Shown here piece after piece: positions 16,902 to 25,774 of a DNA stretch of 64,000 nt (the stretch's first letter is position 1; every line of letters begins with the position of its first letter). The notes beneath the pieces were generated by a model. It was not told the DNA's origin, did no database searches, and saw only the letters and a list, made by a program, of their open reading frames with translations. The position numbers were made by a program, and so were the translations under genes. Location of the stretch: positions 1 to 64,000 of the forward strand of contig CAKQHH010000006.1 in the NCBI GenBank assembly GCA_934234035.1, in the 5' to 3' direction. Origin of the DNA: an uncultured Clostridia bacterium. Its GTDB lineage: Bacteria > Bacillota > Clostridia > Peptostreptococcales > Anaerovoracaceae.

Positions 16902-17543
16902 TTACTGTTCCGAACCTTCTTCCAGATACTTCCGGCGAAGGGTTCCCGGCTGTATGCGAACCAACTCACCATACGGTTCCAGCAAATCATCCAAATCGTA
17001 TTCGTCGAACCCGATCAGCGCATATATTCCGTTGATGGAATGCTGCCGAACCTCTTTCGGGGTCTTCACTTCCAGCATGCCCTTTCCTTTGAAATACAGG
17101 CAATTGACTTCATCGTCCCGAATGATTTCCTTGAGATCCTTATCCTTAATATAATAGGTAATCATCATCATTCCCTGCTGATAGATGTAGTACAGACCCT
17201 TTGGCGCCGCCTCGATTCGAGCAGAATGAATGGCTCCGAACGGTTTCTCATATACCTTCTTGCCCAAGCGGTTCACCAGAAGGGTTACCAGACCGGTTAC
17301 CCAGATAGATGCGTGCAGCGGCAGCATCTCCTTGGCAGTGCTGCCTCCCTGTGTAAAGAGATAAGCCTTGTAAATGCCAAAAACACCGATTCCGAATACC
17401 ACAAATGTCAGCAGGCGGTACAGCTTGTACTTCGGATGCGCCGCATACCATTCGTTCTTTCTTCGGTTCAGAAGATTTAAATCTCCCAGATACTTATCGT
17501 TATTTCGATCGACGTATAATTCTTTCTTGTTCTGTTCGCTCAT
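16902..17543 (-). CDS. Conserved-looking membrane protein of unknown function
   Basis: I do not recognise this 213-residue protein. A hydrophilic N-terminus of ~40 residues precedes two hydrophobic helices (about residues 42-62 and 78-92), separated by a short loop. A soluble C-terminal domain rich in beta-type sequence follows (YYIYQQGMMMITYYIKDKDLKEII ...), recalling PH-like domains of membrane-anchored bacterial proteins. GAGGAATCA precedes ATG 17543. It starts 11 bases after fumC and is the last gene of the malic enzyme-fumarase unit, so it is probably co-expressed with them, but nothing in it points to carbon metabolism. Confidence 0.75.
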   Translation of the reverse strand: MSEQNKKELYVDRNNDKYLGDLNLLNRRKNEWYAAHPKYKLYRLLTFVVFGIGVFGIYKAYLFTQGGSTAKEMLPLHASIWVTGLVTLLVNRLGKKVYEKPFGAIHSARIEAAPKGLYYIYQQGMMMITYYIKDKDLKEIIRDDEVNCLYFKGKGMLEVKTPKEVRQHSINGIYALIGFDEYDLDDLLEPYGELVRIQPGTLRRKYLEEGSEQ

Positions 17544-17553
17544 TGATTCCTCG

Positions 17554-18927
17554 TTATTCTTCCACTCCGGTCATCTGCAGGAGATTGACCCACTGATCGT
17601 ATTCCTCGCCGGTGTACATTCCCAGATCGATTCCCGCTTCCCGCAGGGTGCTGTTCTCCCGGTGAGCCTTCTTCGCAATCTGCGCCGCCTTCTCATATCC
17701 GATATGCGTATTCAACGCGGTTGCCACCATCAGCGACTTCTCCGCATTTTCCGTCATCTTGTCTTCGTTCACCTCAATGCCTCGAACGCAGTTCTTTTCC
17801 AAAGAAGTGAGGGACTCTGCCAGCAAGTTAACCGATTCCAGGAACGCCTCTGCCATTACCGGCATGTACACGTTCAGTTCGAAATTTCCCTGAGATGCGG
17901 CCACGCCGACTACGGTATCATTGCCCATTACGCGAACGGCAACCATGGTAGCGGATTCCGTCTGGGTTGGATTCACCTTTCCCGGCATGATGGAGCTGCC
18001 CGGCTCGTTGGATGGAATGGTAATCTCTCCCATTCCGCATCTCGGTCCGCTGGCCAGCCAGCGAATGTCGTTGGCCATCTTCATCAAATCGGCCGCCAAT
18101 CCCTTCAGTGCGCCGTGAGCCGCCACGTAAGCATCCTTCGAGGACAGGGCATGGAACTTGTTCGGTGCGGTGACGAAATCCTTTCCCGTCAAACGGTTCA
18201 GGTTCATCACGGCCTGCTCCGCAAATCCCTTCGGTGCATTCAGGCCGGTGCCCACTGCCGTACCGCCCAGAGCGATTTCCTTCAGCGACGGCAGGGTTCT
18301 CTTCACGTTCTCCAGGCTGTGCTCCATCATGGATTTCCAGCCGCTGACCTCCTGACCGAATGTCAGCGGAACCGCATCCTGCAGATGGGTTCTTCCGGTC
18401 TTGATGGTCTTCATGTATTTCTTTTCCAGCTGATCCAGGGTCTGAATCATGCAGTTCACCGCCGGAATCAGCTTCTCCTCAATGGCGAACACCGATGCGA
18501 TGCTCATGGCCGTCGGAAAGGTATCGTTGGAGCTCTGGGATTTGTTCACATCATCGTTTGGATGGAGCACCCGGCTTCCTGCCAGATCTGCGGCACGGCC
18601 GGCAATGACCTCGTTCACGTTCATATTGGTCTGGGTACCGCTTCCGGTCTGATAGACCACCAGCGGAAAATGATCGTCCAGCTTGCCCTGGAGAATTTCA
18701 TCGCAGACGATGAAAATGTAGGACGCCTTCTCCGGCGGCAGCACCTTCAAGTCCATGTTGGCGCAAGCCGCTGCGTTCTTCAGATAGGCAAATGCGTGGA
18801 TGATTTCCACCGGCATCTTTCCGCCCACCTTGAAGTTCTGAAAACTCCGCTGCGTCTGTGCACCCCAGTACCGGTCTGCCGGTACCTTCATTTCTCCCAT
18901 CGTATCCTTTTCGATTCTGTATTCCAT
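17554..18927 (-). CDS. fumC: Fumarate hydratase, class II
   Basis: Reversible hydration of fumarate to malate in the cytoplasm; iron-independent homotetramer. The family signature GSSIMPGKVNPTQ is present, with the Gly-Lys variant typical of fumarases rather than aspartases (which have PAK). TGSGTQTNMNVNEV and GRTHLQDAVPLTFGQE supply the other active-site regions. The ATG at 18927 (MEYRIEKDTMGEM) is favoured because AAGGAAAG precedes it; an in-frame ATG at 18945 has no ribosome site. About 457 residues. With the upstream malic enzyme it links pyruvate, malate and fumarate. Confidence 0.94.
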   Translation of the reverse strand: MEYRIEKDTMGEMKVPADRYWGAQTQRSFQNFKVGGKMPVEIIHAFAYLKNAAACANMDLKVLPPEKASYIFIVCDEILQGKLDDHFPLVVYQTGSGTQTNMNVNEVIAGRAADLAGSRVLHPNDDVNKSQSSNDTFPTAMSIASVFAIEEKLIPAVNCMIQTLDQLEKKYMKTIKTGRTHLQDAVPLTFGQEVSGWKSMMEHSLENVKRTLPSLKEIALGGTAVGTGLNAPKGFAEQAVMNLNRLTGKDFVTAPNKFHALSSKDAYVAAHGALKGLAADLMKMANDIRWLASGPRCGMGEITIPSNEPGSSIMPGKVNPTQTESATMVAVRVMGNDTVVGVAASQGNFELNVYMPVMAEAFLESVNLLAESLTSLEKNCVRGIEVNEDKMTENAEKSLMVATALNTHIGYEKAAQIAKKAHRENSTLREAGIDLGMYTGEEYDQWVNLLQMTGVEE

Positions 18928-18964
18928 CTTTCCTTGCCTTTCCATCTGAGGATTCTATCAACAA

Positions 18965-20146
18965 TTAACGGTGAACCGGACGGCACACACCGGAAGCAAT
19001 AGCTTCCGCCGATACGGCATCCGCAATGGCATCTGCCACCCGCTCGTCAAACGCATCCGGAAGTACGTAGTCCGCATTCAGCTCTTCGTCGGTAATTACC
19101 GATGCCAGAGCTTCTGCCGCCCGAATCTTCATTTCCTGGGTTACCTTGGTAGCGCCAACTCGCAGCAGGCCCTTAAAGAATCCCGGGAATACCAATACGT
19201 TGTTCACCTGGTTCGGGAAATCGGATCGACCGGTTCCCACAACCACAGCGCCGGCTTCTTTTGCCACGTCCGGCATGATTTCCGGCACCGGATTTGCCAT
19301 GGCGAAGATAATCGGATCCCGGTCCATGGAGCGAACCATTTCCGGTGTCACCATATTCGCCTGGGATACGCCCACGAATACGTCCGCATTGTGAATGGCC
19401 TCTTTCAGCGTTCCGGTCTGGTGAATCGGATTGGTGCGATGAGCGATTTCTTCTTTTACCGCATTGTTTCTCGGATTTCCTTCCATCACGATACCCTTGC
19501 TGTCGCAGAGGATGACGCTTCCCAGATGGAGGTCCAGAATCAGCTCTGTGATGGCGATGCCCGCTGCACCGGCACCGTTCACCACAATCTTCAGATCTCC
19601 CCGCTTCTTTCCCACCACCTTCAGGGCGTTCAGAATTGCCGCACAGGTGATGATGGCGGTTCCGTGCTGATCGTCGTGGAAAATCGGAATGTCGCACTTC
19701 TCTACCAGCTTCCGCTCGATTTCAAAGCATCTCGGAGCGCCGATATCCTCCAGATTGATGCCGCCAAAGCTCTTGGAAATCCGATAGATGGTCTCCACGA
19801 TTTCATCCACATCTTTGGTATCCACGCACAGCGGGATGGCGTTCACGTTTCCGAAACGCTTAAACAGTGCACATTTTCCTTCCATTACCGGCATTGCGGC
19901 GCTTGGACCAATATCTCCCAGGCCCAGAACGGCGGTGCCGTCGGTGATTACCGCTACCAGGTTGCCCTTTCCGGTGTATTCATAAGCCAGGTCTTCGTCT
20001 TTCCGGATTTCCAGGCAAGGCTCCGCAACCCCCGGTGTGTAGGCAATCGCCAGATCCTCATCGTTCTCAATCGGCGCTTTCAGCGCGATATCCAGCTTTC
20101 CTCTCCACTCACTATGCTTCTGCAGTGCCAATGTTCTGTTGTCCAT
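18965..20146 (-). CDS. NAD(P)-dependent malic enzyme
   Basis: Oxidative decarboxylation of malate to pyruvate (or the reverse). The 393-residue length is that of the small bacterial malic enzymes without the phosphotransacetylase domain. Residues 20-170 are the N-terminal malic domain ([37 protein letters not shown]) and residues 170-380 the Rossmann domain with [15 protein letters not shown] 20146 follows AGGAGG at good spacing; a longer frame upstream is not needed. The gene's ribosome site begins only ~30 bases after the terminator of the structured RNA at 20187-20439. I see no convincing promoter in between, so its transcription may depend on readthrough. Confidence 0.93.
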   Translation of the reverse strand: MDNRTLALQKHSEWRGKLDIALKAPIENDEDLAIAYTPGVAEPCLEIRKDEDLAYEYTGKGNLVAVITDGTAVLGLGDIGPSAAMPVMEGKCALFKRFGNVNAIPLCVDTKDVDEIVETIYRISKSFGGINLEDIGAPRCFEIERKLVEKCDIPIFHDDQHGTAIITCAAILNALKVVGKKRGDLKIVVNGAGAAGIAITELILDLHLGSVILCDSKGIVMEGNPRNNAVKEEIAHRTNPIHQTGTLKEAIHNADVFVGVSQANMVTPEMVRSMDRDPIIFAMANPVPEIMPDVAKEAGAVVVGTGRSDFPNQVNNVLVFPGFFKGLLRVGATKVTQEMKIRAAEALASVITDEELNADYVLPDAFDERVADAIADAVSAEAIASGVCRPVHR

Positions 20147-20186
20147 ACTCTCTTTTCCTCCTGTCCCGGTTTCCAATCAATAATTC

Positions 20187-20225
20187 AAAAAAAACGAATA
20201 AACGCGACCGCGTCGCTTTCCGTTT
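20187..20225 (-). terminator. Terminator at 3' end of structured RNA
   Basis: On the minus strand a stem with the core GCGAC/GTCGC and flanking AAACG/CGTTT pairing is followed by eight uninterrupted U residues (20187-20194). It lies about 40 bases before the malic enzyme ATG. Confidence 0.88.
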
Positions 20226-20439
20226 ACCATATATATAGAAAATCCATCTCCTCGGCACTTGACCTGGTCTTTGACCCCACACTTGCCTTGACCCGAGTTT
20301 CCCGGAGGACTTACTTCTAAACTACGCCATGATCACCGCCGCTTCCTGCTGACGGCTTACGTGGATCCCTTTGCCCGCAGCTGGCTTGGACTTTCAACCA
20401 CAAACATACCGTGGAGATGAATTTCTATGCAACATTATG
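20187..20439 (-). ncRNA. Structured RNA of ~250 nt (candidate raiA-motif RNA or regulatory leader)
   Basis: The segment has its own promoter and terminator but no credible ORF. The 5' part (20413-20423) pairs with the 3' part (20241-20251) in an 11-bp closing stem. Inside are compact hairpins, among them 20338-20356 (GCCG/CGGC), 20293-20305 (CCGGG-AAA-CTCGG on the RNA) and 20266-20276 (GGTC-AAA-GACC). It does not carry hallmarks of tmRNA, RNase P RNA, SRP RNA, T-box, SAM, TPP, lysine or glmS elements. Two readings fit. It could be an independent RNA such as the raiA motif, which is typically found near comFC/raiA, and comF lies just upstream here. Or it could be a transcription-attenuating leader of the malic enzyme operon. 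Confidence 0.7.
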
Positions 20440-20445
20440 TTTTGT

Positions 20446-20475
20446 AGTATACCATATTATGAAGGCTTATATCAA
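20446..20475 (-). promoter_or_regulatory. Promoter of structured RNA
   Basis: Minus strand TTGATA (20470-20475) and TATACT (20446-20451) with an 18-base spacer. The -35 box overlaps the stop codon of the preceding small gene. Predicted start is near 20439. Confidence 0.75.
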
Positions 20476-20759
20476 CACTCTCCGTAATAGTGAGCAAATT
20501 TCAGCGGTCCAAAATGATATACCTCCCACGTTTCCAACATTCCCTGGGTTGCCTTCTCAACCGGAACGTTTTCGGTGATAACATATAAATCTTTGCCCGC
20601 ACTTCTGTCGTCGGCCTTTTTGTACTTCATTGTGACTGCACTCTTCGGTGAATATGTGAATACCGCCAGACGCAGCATGATATCGGTGGAGCACATCGCA
20701 AGCAAGATCGCCAGTACGACAATCGCCGCCACAGCTCTTGTCTTTTTTCTTTTATTCAT
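20472..20759 (-). CDS. Small single-pass membrane protein, unknown function
   Basis: A 95-residue protein with a basic N-terminus (MNKRKKTR) and one hydrophobic helix (about residues 9-30), probably a membrane anchor, followed by a ~60-residue extracytoplasmic domain (YKKADDRSAGKDLYVITENV ...). ATG 20759 is supported by GGAGGTGA; a longer frame that would overlap comF is rejected. The gene follows comF by 43 bases and is probably co-transcribed. I do not recognise the family. Confidence 0.7.
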   Translation of the reverse strand: MNKRKKTRAVAAIVVLAILLAMCSTDIMLRLAVFTYSPKSAVTMKYKKADDRSAGKDLYVITENVPVEKATQGMLETWEVYHFGPLKFAHYYGEC

Positions 20760-20802
20760 ACTTTCACCTCCGCTTAAAACTGCTATCTTCATCCTCTTTG
20801 CC

Positions 20803-21558
20803 TTATTCACTTTTCACCACATCTGCGCCTGCCGCAAAGGTCAGCACATACACCTGGCGCGCCCCGCCGGCCAGCAGCACTTCCGCCGCGCCGTCCACCG
20901 TCGCGCCGGTGGTATAGATATCGTCGATAAGAAGCACATCTCGATTCCGAATGGCCTCTGCATTCCGCAGAGTCATCACGCCGGAGAGAATCTGCCGCCG
21001 TTCCTCCGGGGTCATTCCCCGAAGCGGTGCCGTATTCCGGCTGCGCAGCAGCACGTCCGGGCGAAAAGGCATGTCCTCCAGCCGGGCGAAATGCTTTCCG
21101 ATTACGCTCGCCTGGTTATAACCCCGAATCCGCTCCTTCTCCGAATGCATGGGCACGGGCAAAATCAAATCGTACATCAGTCCGGTTTCCCGGCGAAGGG
21201 CCTCCATCCGGTCGTGCATCACCGTACCGACGGTGCGGCCGATATCCGTCCGTCCATGGTATTTCAGCGCAAAAACAATGGACCGGGGGAGTTGCCCGTA
21301 CTCGCAGCAGGTGAACCCCATATCGAAGGTATGGGCATGTTCCCGGCAGCTGAAGCAGGTGTCTCCCGGATTGTTCTCGGATAGGATTTTTCCGCATTTC
21401 CGGCAGGTCCTCCCCGTCGCCCAGCGAATCTCCCGCCGGCATTCATTGCACAGGCGATAGGGCCGGGTGCCGTCAATCACCTTGCCGCAGCAGATGCAGT
21501 ACAGAGCATCCGGGTAGACCAAATCCAATACTTGTTCTTTCAGCATTCGAAAATTCAT
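20803..21558 (-). CDS. comFC: ComF-family phosphoribosyltransferase-like protein
   Basis: ComFC/GntX-type protein, required for DNA uptake in competent relatives. Two Cys-X2-Cys pairs near the N-terminus (CICC ... CNEC and CRKC ... CFSC) form zinc knuckles. The C-terminal phosphoribosyltransferase fold carries the PRPP-binding motif LLIDDIYTTGATVD. The length is ~251 residues from ATG 21558, which has AAAGGA five bases upstream. It follows recD2 closely. No ComFA helicase is nearby, so the gene may serve DNA metabolism more generally. Confidence 0.9.
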   Translation of the reverse strand: MNFRMLKEQVLDLVYPDALYCICCGKVIDGTRPYRLCNECRREIRWATGRTCRKCGKILSENNPGDTCFSCREHAHTFDMGFTCCEYGQLPRSIVFALKYHGRTDIGRTVGTVMHDRMEALRRETGLMYDLILPVPMHSEKERIRGYNQASVIGKHFARLEDMPFRPDVLLRSRNTAPLRGMTPEERRQILSGVMTLRNAEAIRNRDVLLIDDIYTTGATVDGAAEVLLAGGARQVYVLTFAAGADVVKSE

Positions 21559-21609
21559 AAGCATCCTTTCCGAACGCATCTGGGTAAAAATAAATATTTT
21601 CCGATGCAG

Positions 21610-23832
21610 CTAACCGATGGTATTTCCGAAGTCGATCTGGCGAAGGCGATATTCCAGTCCGGTATACCGCTCATCGATTCGGTTGTTGTCCACCATGGCG
21701 TGCATCCGATCCTCGGAGCCCACCACCACTACCAGGTTTTTGCCTCGGGTCACGGCCGTATACAGCAGGTTCCGGGTCATGAGCATCGGCGGGAACCAGG
21801 TCATGGGCATCACCACTGCCGGGAATTCGCTTCCCTGGCTCTTGTGCACCGTGATGGCATAGGCCAGCTCCAGCTCCATCAGATCTTCGTTCTCATACAC
21901 CACCACTCGGTCATCGTATCGAACGGAAACCCGGCCGGATTCCGGATTGATGCCCTCAATTCGGCCCATATCGCCGTTAAAGACACCCTTGCCCTTCTCG
22001 GTCTCGCCGTCTCGCTTCCATTCCATCATGTAGTTGTTCCGGAGCTGCATCACTTTGTCCCCTTCCCGGAAAATCCGGCTTCCGGATTTCTTTTCCTTCT
22101 TCTCTTCGGAAGGCGGATTCAGCACGCCCTGAAGAACCTCGTTCAGATGAATGGTTCCCAGCAAGCCTTTTTTGGTAGGGGTCAGCACCTGAATGTCGTA
22201 GCCGCTGTGAATAAAATCATAATAATTCTGCAAACGCCCCCGGAAGAGATCCTCCACGGTATTCAGGATATCCTCTTCCCGCGATCGTCTCATTACAAAG
22301 AAGTCCTTGTTGCTCTCGTTGGCATACGGATACTCGCCCCGCTGAATCATATGGGCATTCACTACAATTAGGCTCTCTCCCGCCTGGCGGAAAATCTCGT
22401 GAAGCCGAACCGCAGGAATGTATTCGCTGCGCAGCATATCTCGGAGCACGTTGCCGGCGCCCACCGAAGGCAGCTGGTCCGCATCGCCCACGATAATCAG
22501 ACGCGTTCCCGGCTTGATGGCCTTCAACAGTCCCTCCATCAGCATCAAATCCACCATGGAGGCTTCGTCGATGATTACCGCTTTCTCCTCCAGGGGATTC
22601 TCTTCGTTTCGGCCGAAATTCATCTCGTGCTCATCTTCCGAGTAGACGTATTCCAGCATTCGGTGAATGGTCATGGCCTCCACGCCGGAGGTCTCCGTAA
22701 TTCGCTTTGCCGCCCGCCCGGTAGGCGCAGCCAGCGCCACTTTGATGTCCAGCTGTTCCAGTATATAGACAATGGTATTGATAATCGTGGTTTTTCCCGT
22801 TCCCGGACCGCCGGTGATAATGCACACATTCTCCGTCAGCGCCTGACGAACCGCCCCCCGCTGCTCTTCGGAAAGGTGAATTCCACCGGATCTGTTTTTT
22901 TCCGCGTCCTGAATCAGATTGCCCAAGTCGGCCGGCAGGGGGTCGATGTGCGCCTCCTTGATCTGAGCCAGATGCCATGCCACGCTCTGCTCCGCCAGAT
23001 AATACCCGTAAAGGTACACCACCGGCGTCTCCTCAATCGTATCCGTCTGAAGCTTCCCCTGGAAAATCATCTGAACCAGGCATTCCTCCACCTGTTCCGA
23101 TCCCACATCCAGGAGCTTCACCGTGGATTCCAGCAGCCGATCCTTGGGCATGTAGGTGCTGCCGTTCTGGGCAAAACTTTCCAACACATAGGCCACGCCG
23201 CTCTCCAGCCGGAATTCGCTGTCTTCCTCAAACCCCAGCTTCATGGCAATCTCATCGGCCTTCCGAAAGCTGATGCCGTAAATATCCTCCACCAGGCAGT
23301 ACGGATTGTCCTTCACCACTTCCAGGGATTCGCCGCCGTACAGCTTATAGATGCGAACCGCCTGGGCCATGGTAATTCCCAGTTCTCTCAGGGAAAAAGA
23401 AATTTTCGTAAATTCAATGGTCTCGCCGAAGGATTCCGCGATTACCTTCAGGGATTTCGGTCCGATTCCCCGAATTTCCAGCAGCTTCTCCGGATTCTGC
23501 TCCAGCACATCCAAAGTGGATTTTCCGAAGCGATCCACAATCAGATTGGCCATCTTCGGGCCGATGCCCTTCACGTTTCCCGCCACCAGAAAGGCGCGGA
23601 TTCCGTCCGCATCGTCCGGGATCACCTCTTCGTAGGATTCCGCGTTGAACTGCTCGCCGTATTTCCGGTGCATCTTAAATTCCCCAACGATGCGATATTT
23701 CACGCCGGGGTTCGGATCATGAAAACTTCCGGTCACCGTAAACTGTTCGTCTTCCGTTTCGAAGACGCCCACCGTGTATCCATTATCTTTATTATGAAAA
23801 ATTACCCGCTCCAGTTTCCCGATTTTTTCCAT
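21610..23832 (-). CDS. recD2: RecD2-type ATP-dependent DNA helicase
   Basis: Stand-alone 5'-3' helicase of the RecD2/TraA family, involved in DNA repair and replication-fork handling without RecBC. The 740-residue protein has an N-terminal OB-like domain, a helix-hairpin-helix region (about residues 80-200), then a superfamily 1B motor with Walker A GGPGTGKTTIINT, motif II VIIDEASMVD, motif III GDADQLPSVGAGNVL and the C-terminal ITVHKSQGSEFPAVV and YTAVTRGKNLVVVVG motifs. GGAGA precedes ATG 23832. It lies between yhaM and comF in one operon. Confidence 0.94.
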   Translation of the reverse strand: MEKIGKLERVIFHNKDNGYTVGVFETEDEQFTVTGSFHDPNPGVKYRIVGEFKMHRKYGEQFNAESYEEVIPDDADGIRAFLVAGNVKGIGPKMANLIVDRFGKSTLDVLEQNPEKLLEIRGIGPKSLKVIAESFGETIEFTKISFSLRELGITMAQAVRIYKLYGGESLEVVKDNPYCLVEDIYGISFRKADEIAMKLGFEEDSEFRLESGVAYVLESFAQNGSTYMPKDRLLESTVKLLDVGSEQVEECLVQMIFQGKLQTDTIEETPVVYLYGYYLAEQSVAWHLAQIKEAHIDPLPADLGNLIQDAEKNRSGGIHLSEEQRGAVRQALTENVCIITGGPGTGKTTIINTIVYILEQLDIKVALAAPTGRAAKRITETSGVEAMTIHRMLEYVYSEDEHEMNFGRNEENPLEEKAVIIDEASMVDLMLMEGLLKAIKPGTRLIIVGDADQLPSVGAGNVLRDMLRSEYIPAVRLHEIFRQAGESLIVVNAHMIQRGEYPYANESNKDFFVMRRSREEDILNTVEDLFRGRLQNYYDFIHSGYDIQVLTPTKKGLLGTIHLNEVLQGVLNPPSEEKKEKKSGSRIFREGDKVMQLRNNYMMEWKRDGETEKGKGVFNGDMGRIEGINPESGRVSVRYDDRVVVYENEDLMELELAYAITVHKSQGSEFPAVVMPMTWFPPMLMTRNLLYTAVTRGKNLVVVVGSEDRMHAMVDNNRIDERYTGLEYRLRQIDFGNTIG

Positions 23833-23869
23833 GGCTCTCCACTTCTGCTATGTTTATTTTTCTCTTATT

Positions 23870-24829
23870 CTAAAATTTCCGTCGGTACAGTTTTCGATTA
23901 TCCAAGGTCCATACCCGTTCGCCGAATTCTCCCGGCTCTACCTTGGATAAGCTCTCCTCCATATCGAACATCTTTGCATCCACAATGTCCAGGTAGTGGA
24001 GCATTTCCGCTTCCGGAAAAAGAGGCTTTCTCGGGCTGCCGAATTCCGGTTCGTAGTGGTGGCTGAGAATCATATGCTCCAGAAGAATGGTCTTCTCCGT
24101 TCCGATTCCCAGTTCCCGGCACCGATCGTGGATTAGTGTCACGCCCTGAACCAAATGCCCCAGCATCTGGCCCTCGAAGGAATACCCCGGCGACACCCCG
24201 TGGGTATCCGACAGGATTTCATTCAATTTCTCGATATCGTGGAGCACTACTCCCGCCAAAAGCAGGTCCTTGGAGAGGTTGGTGTACACGGTACAAGCCT
24301 GTTCGCCCATCATCATCATCCGCTTCACGTGGTACAGCAGTCCGCCGTATTCCGCATGGTGGTTGCTCATGGCCGCTGGATAGTACATCAGCTTCTCCCG
24401 GTTCTCTTCGTAGATTGTCAGGCAGAGCTGCTTCAGCTCCTCATCCTGAAATTCCCGAATCTTTCCTACAATATAGCTATACATGCTTTCCGAATCTTCC
24501 GGCGCCGACTTGTAGAAATCGGCAGGCACCAGACCGTCATCCCGGTTGGCGTGGCGAATCCGGGTCACGCGCAGCTGCTTCGTTCCCTTCCACTCCGTCA
24601 CTCCGGCTTTCACCTTGATGATATCGCCCACCTGGATTCGATTGATGCCATCCAGTTCTTCATCGGAAATATCCCATTTCTTCGCTGAAATCTCTCCGGT
24701 GCAGTCCGCCAAAGTCATATCCAGATATTTTTTCCGATTGGACCCCACCCGAATGGCAATGGTCTTCACCATGAAAAAATCCATAAATTCCATATCCGCC
24801 TTCAATTGAAGAACATAATTCTGCTTCAT
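23870..24829 (-). CDS. yhaM: 3'-5' exoribonuclease YhaM
   Basis: Cytoplasmic exonuclease that trims short RNA (and in vitro DNA) from the 3' end. Residues ~15-100 form an OB-fold nucleic-acid-binding domain (RKKYLDMTLADCTGEISAKKWD). Residues ~150-300 are an HD metal-dependent phosphohydrolase domain with NHHAEYGGLLYHV, the HD pair in LAGVVLHDIEK and EHMILSHHYEPEFG. The ~319-residue length is characteristic. ATG 24829 is favoured over ATG 24835 because AGGAG is then seven bases away. It leads the yhaM-recD2-comF unit. Confidence 0.93.
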   Translation of the reverse strand: MKQNYVLQLKADMEFMDFFMVKTIAIRVGSNRKKYLDMTLADCTGEISAKKWDISDEELDGINRIQVGDIIKVKAGVTEWKGTKQLRVTRIRHANRDDGLVPADFYKSAPEDSESMYSYIVGKIREFQDEELKQLCLTIYEENREKLMYYPAAMSNHHAEYGGLLYHVKRMMMMGEQACTVYTNLSKDLLLAGVVLHDIEKLNEILSDTHGVSPGYSFEGQMLGHLVQGVTLIHDRCRELGIGTEKTILLEHMILSHHYEPEFGSPRKPLFPEAEMLHYLDIVDAKMFDMEESLSKVEPGEFGERVWTLDNRKLYRRKF

Positions 24830-24862
24830 TCGCATTCTCCTTTACACTTCATACATTTGTTT

Positions 24863-24891
24863 ATTATACATTATCCCGGAATCCCCTTCAA
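24863..24891 (-). promoter_or_regulatory. Promoter of yhaM-recD2-comF operon
   Basis: Minus strand TTGAAG (24886-24891) and perfect TATAAT (24863-24868) with a 17-base spacer, 34 bases before the yhaM start. Confidence 0.82.
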
Positions 24892-24930
24892 GAAACTATG
24901 GCATAGCGAGTTTTATTTTTACCCGTGATG

Positions 24931-24939
24931 TGCTATGAT
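24931..24939 (+). promoter_or_regulatory. Extended -10 promoter of nadE
   Basis: TGCTATGAT is an extended -10 element about 27 bases before the nadE ATG. No good -35 box is seen. Confidence 0.55.
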
Positions 24940-24965
24940 GAAGAGTATTGTAAGGAGGTAGCTTT

Positions 24966-25703
24966 ATGGAATTTGATGCAAAGAAAGCAACGCAAGCCAC
25001 GATTCAGTGGATCCGAGACTGGTTCGGGAAGAACGGTCCCGACTGCAACGCAATTATCGGAATCAGCGGTGGAAAAGACAGTTCCATCACCGCCGCCCTG
25101 CTGGTGGAAGCGCTGGGCAAAGACCGGGTCATCGGCGTGTTGATGCCGAACACCTCCCAGTCGGACATTGACATGGCACAGCTTCTGGTGGACCATCTGG
25201 GAATCCGCCATTACACCGTAAATATCGGCAGCTGCTACGACGCACTCATGGAGGAAATCCGAAATTCCATCGGTGAAGTGAGCCGGGACAGCGAAATCAA
25301 TCTGGCTCCGAGACTTCGGATGTCCACCCTTTACGCCGTTGGGCAGTCCATGAACGGCCGGGTTGCCAACACCTGCAATCTTTCCGAGGACTGGGTGGGA
25401 TATTCCACTCGTTACGGCGACGCGGCCGGGGATTTCAGTCCGATTTCCAGCTTCACTACCGCCGAGATTCGGGCCATGGGCCGCGAACTGCGCGTCCCGA
25501 AGGTGCTTATCGAGAAGGTTCCGTCCGACGGACTCAGCGGCAAGACCGACGAGGACAAACTGGGATTCACCTATGAGGTGCTGGACCGGTACATCCGCAC
25601 CGGTGAGATCGACGATCCGAAGACCAAGGAGCGCATCGACACCCTGCACGAGCGGAATCTCTTTAAGCTGAGATATATGGACAGCTTCGTATACGAAGGT
25701 TAA
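24966..25703 (+). CDS. nadE: NAD+ synthetase (ammonia-dependent)
   Basis: Amidates deamido-NAD to NAD+, the last step of NAD synthesis. It is a 245-residue N-type ATP pyrophosphatase with the PP-loop motif GISGGKDSSITAAL. NTCNLSEDWVGYSTRYGDAAGD and the substrate-binding end PSDGLSGKTDEDKLG are also present. There is no glutaminase domain, so it uses ammonia directly, plausible in an amino-acid fermenter that releases ammonia. AAGGAGG precedes the ATG. It is a single-gene unit on the plus strand with a terminator shared with dinB. Confidence 0.96.
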   Translation: MEFDAKKATQATIQWIRDWFGKNGPDCNAIIGISGGKDSSITAALLVEALGKDRVIGVLMPNTSQSDIDMAQLLVDHLGIRHYTVNIGSCYDALMEEIRNSIGEVSRDSEINLAPRLRMSTLYAVGQSMNGRVANTCNLSEDWVGYSTRYGDAAGDFSPISSFTTAEIRAMGRELRVPKVLIEKVPSDGLSGKTDEDKLGFTYEVLDRYIRTGEIDDPKTKERIDTLHERNLFKLRYMDSFVYEG

Positions 25704-25720
25704 TTCATTGCGGTAAAAAC

Positions 25721-25760
25721 AAATCGGAGGCGGCACGGGTTACGGTGCATCCTCCGATTT
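25721..25760. terminator. Bidirectional terminator between nadE and dinB
   Basis: A 10-bp stem AAATCGGAGG/CCTCCGATTT (25721-25730 with 25751-25760) is flanked by A-rich sequence on the left and T-rich on the right, so it can serve both convergent transcripts. Confidence 0.85.
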
Positions 25761-25774
25761 TTGTTTTTTGGTCT

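Noticed and set aside
20187-20439. T-box, SRP RNA or 6S RNA
   Set aside because: No T-box sequence, no SRP GNAR-type tetraloop region with its conserved flank, and too many compact hairpins for the single long 6S helix.
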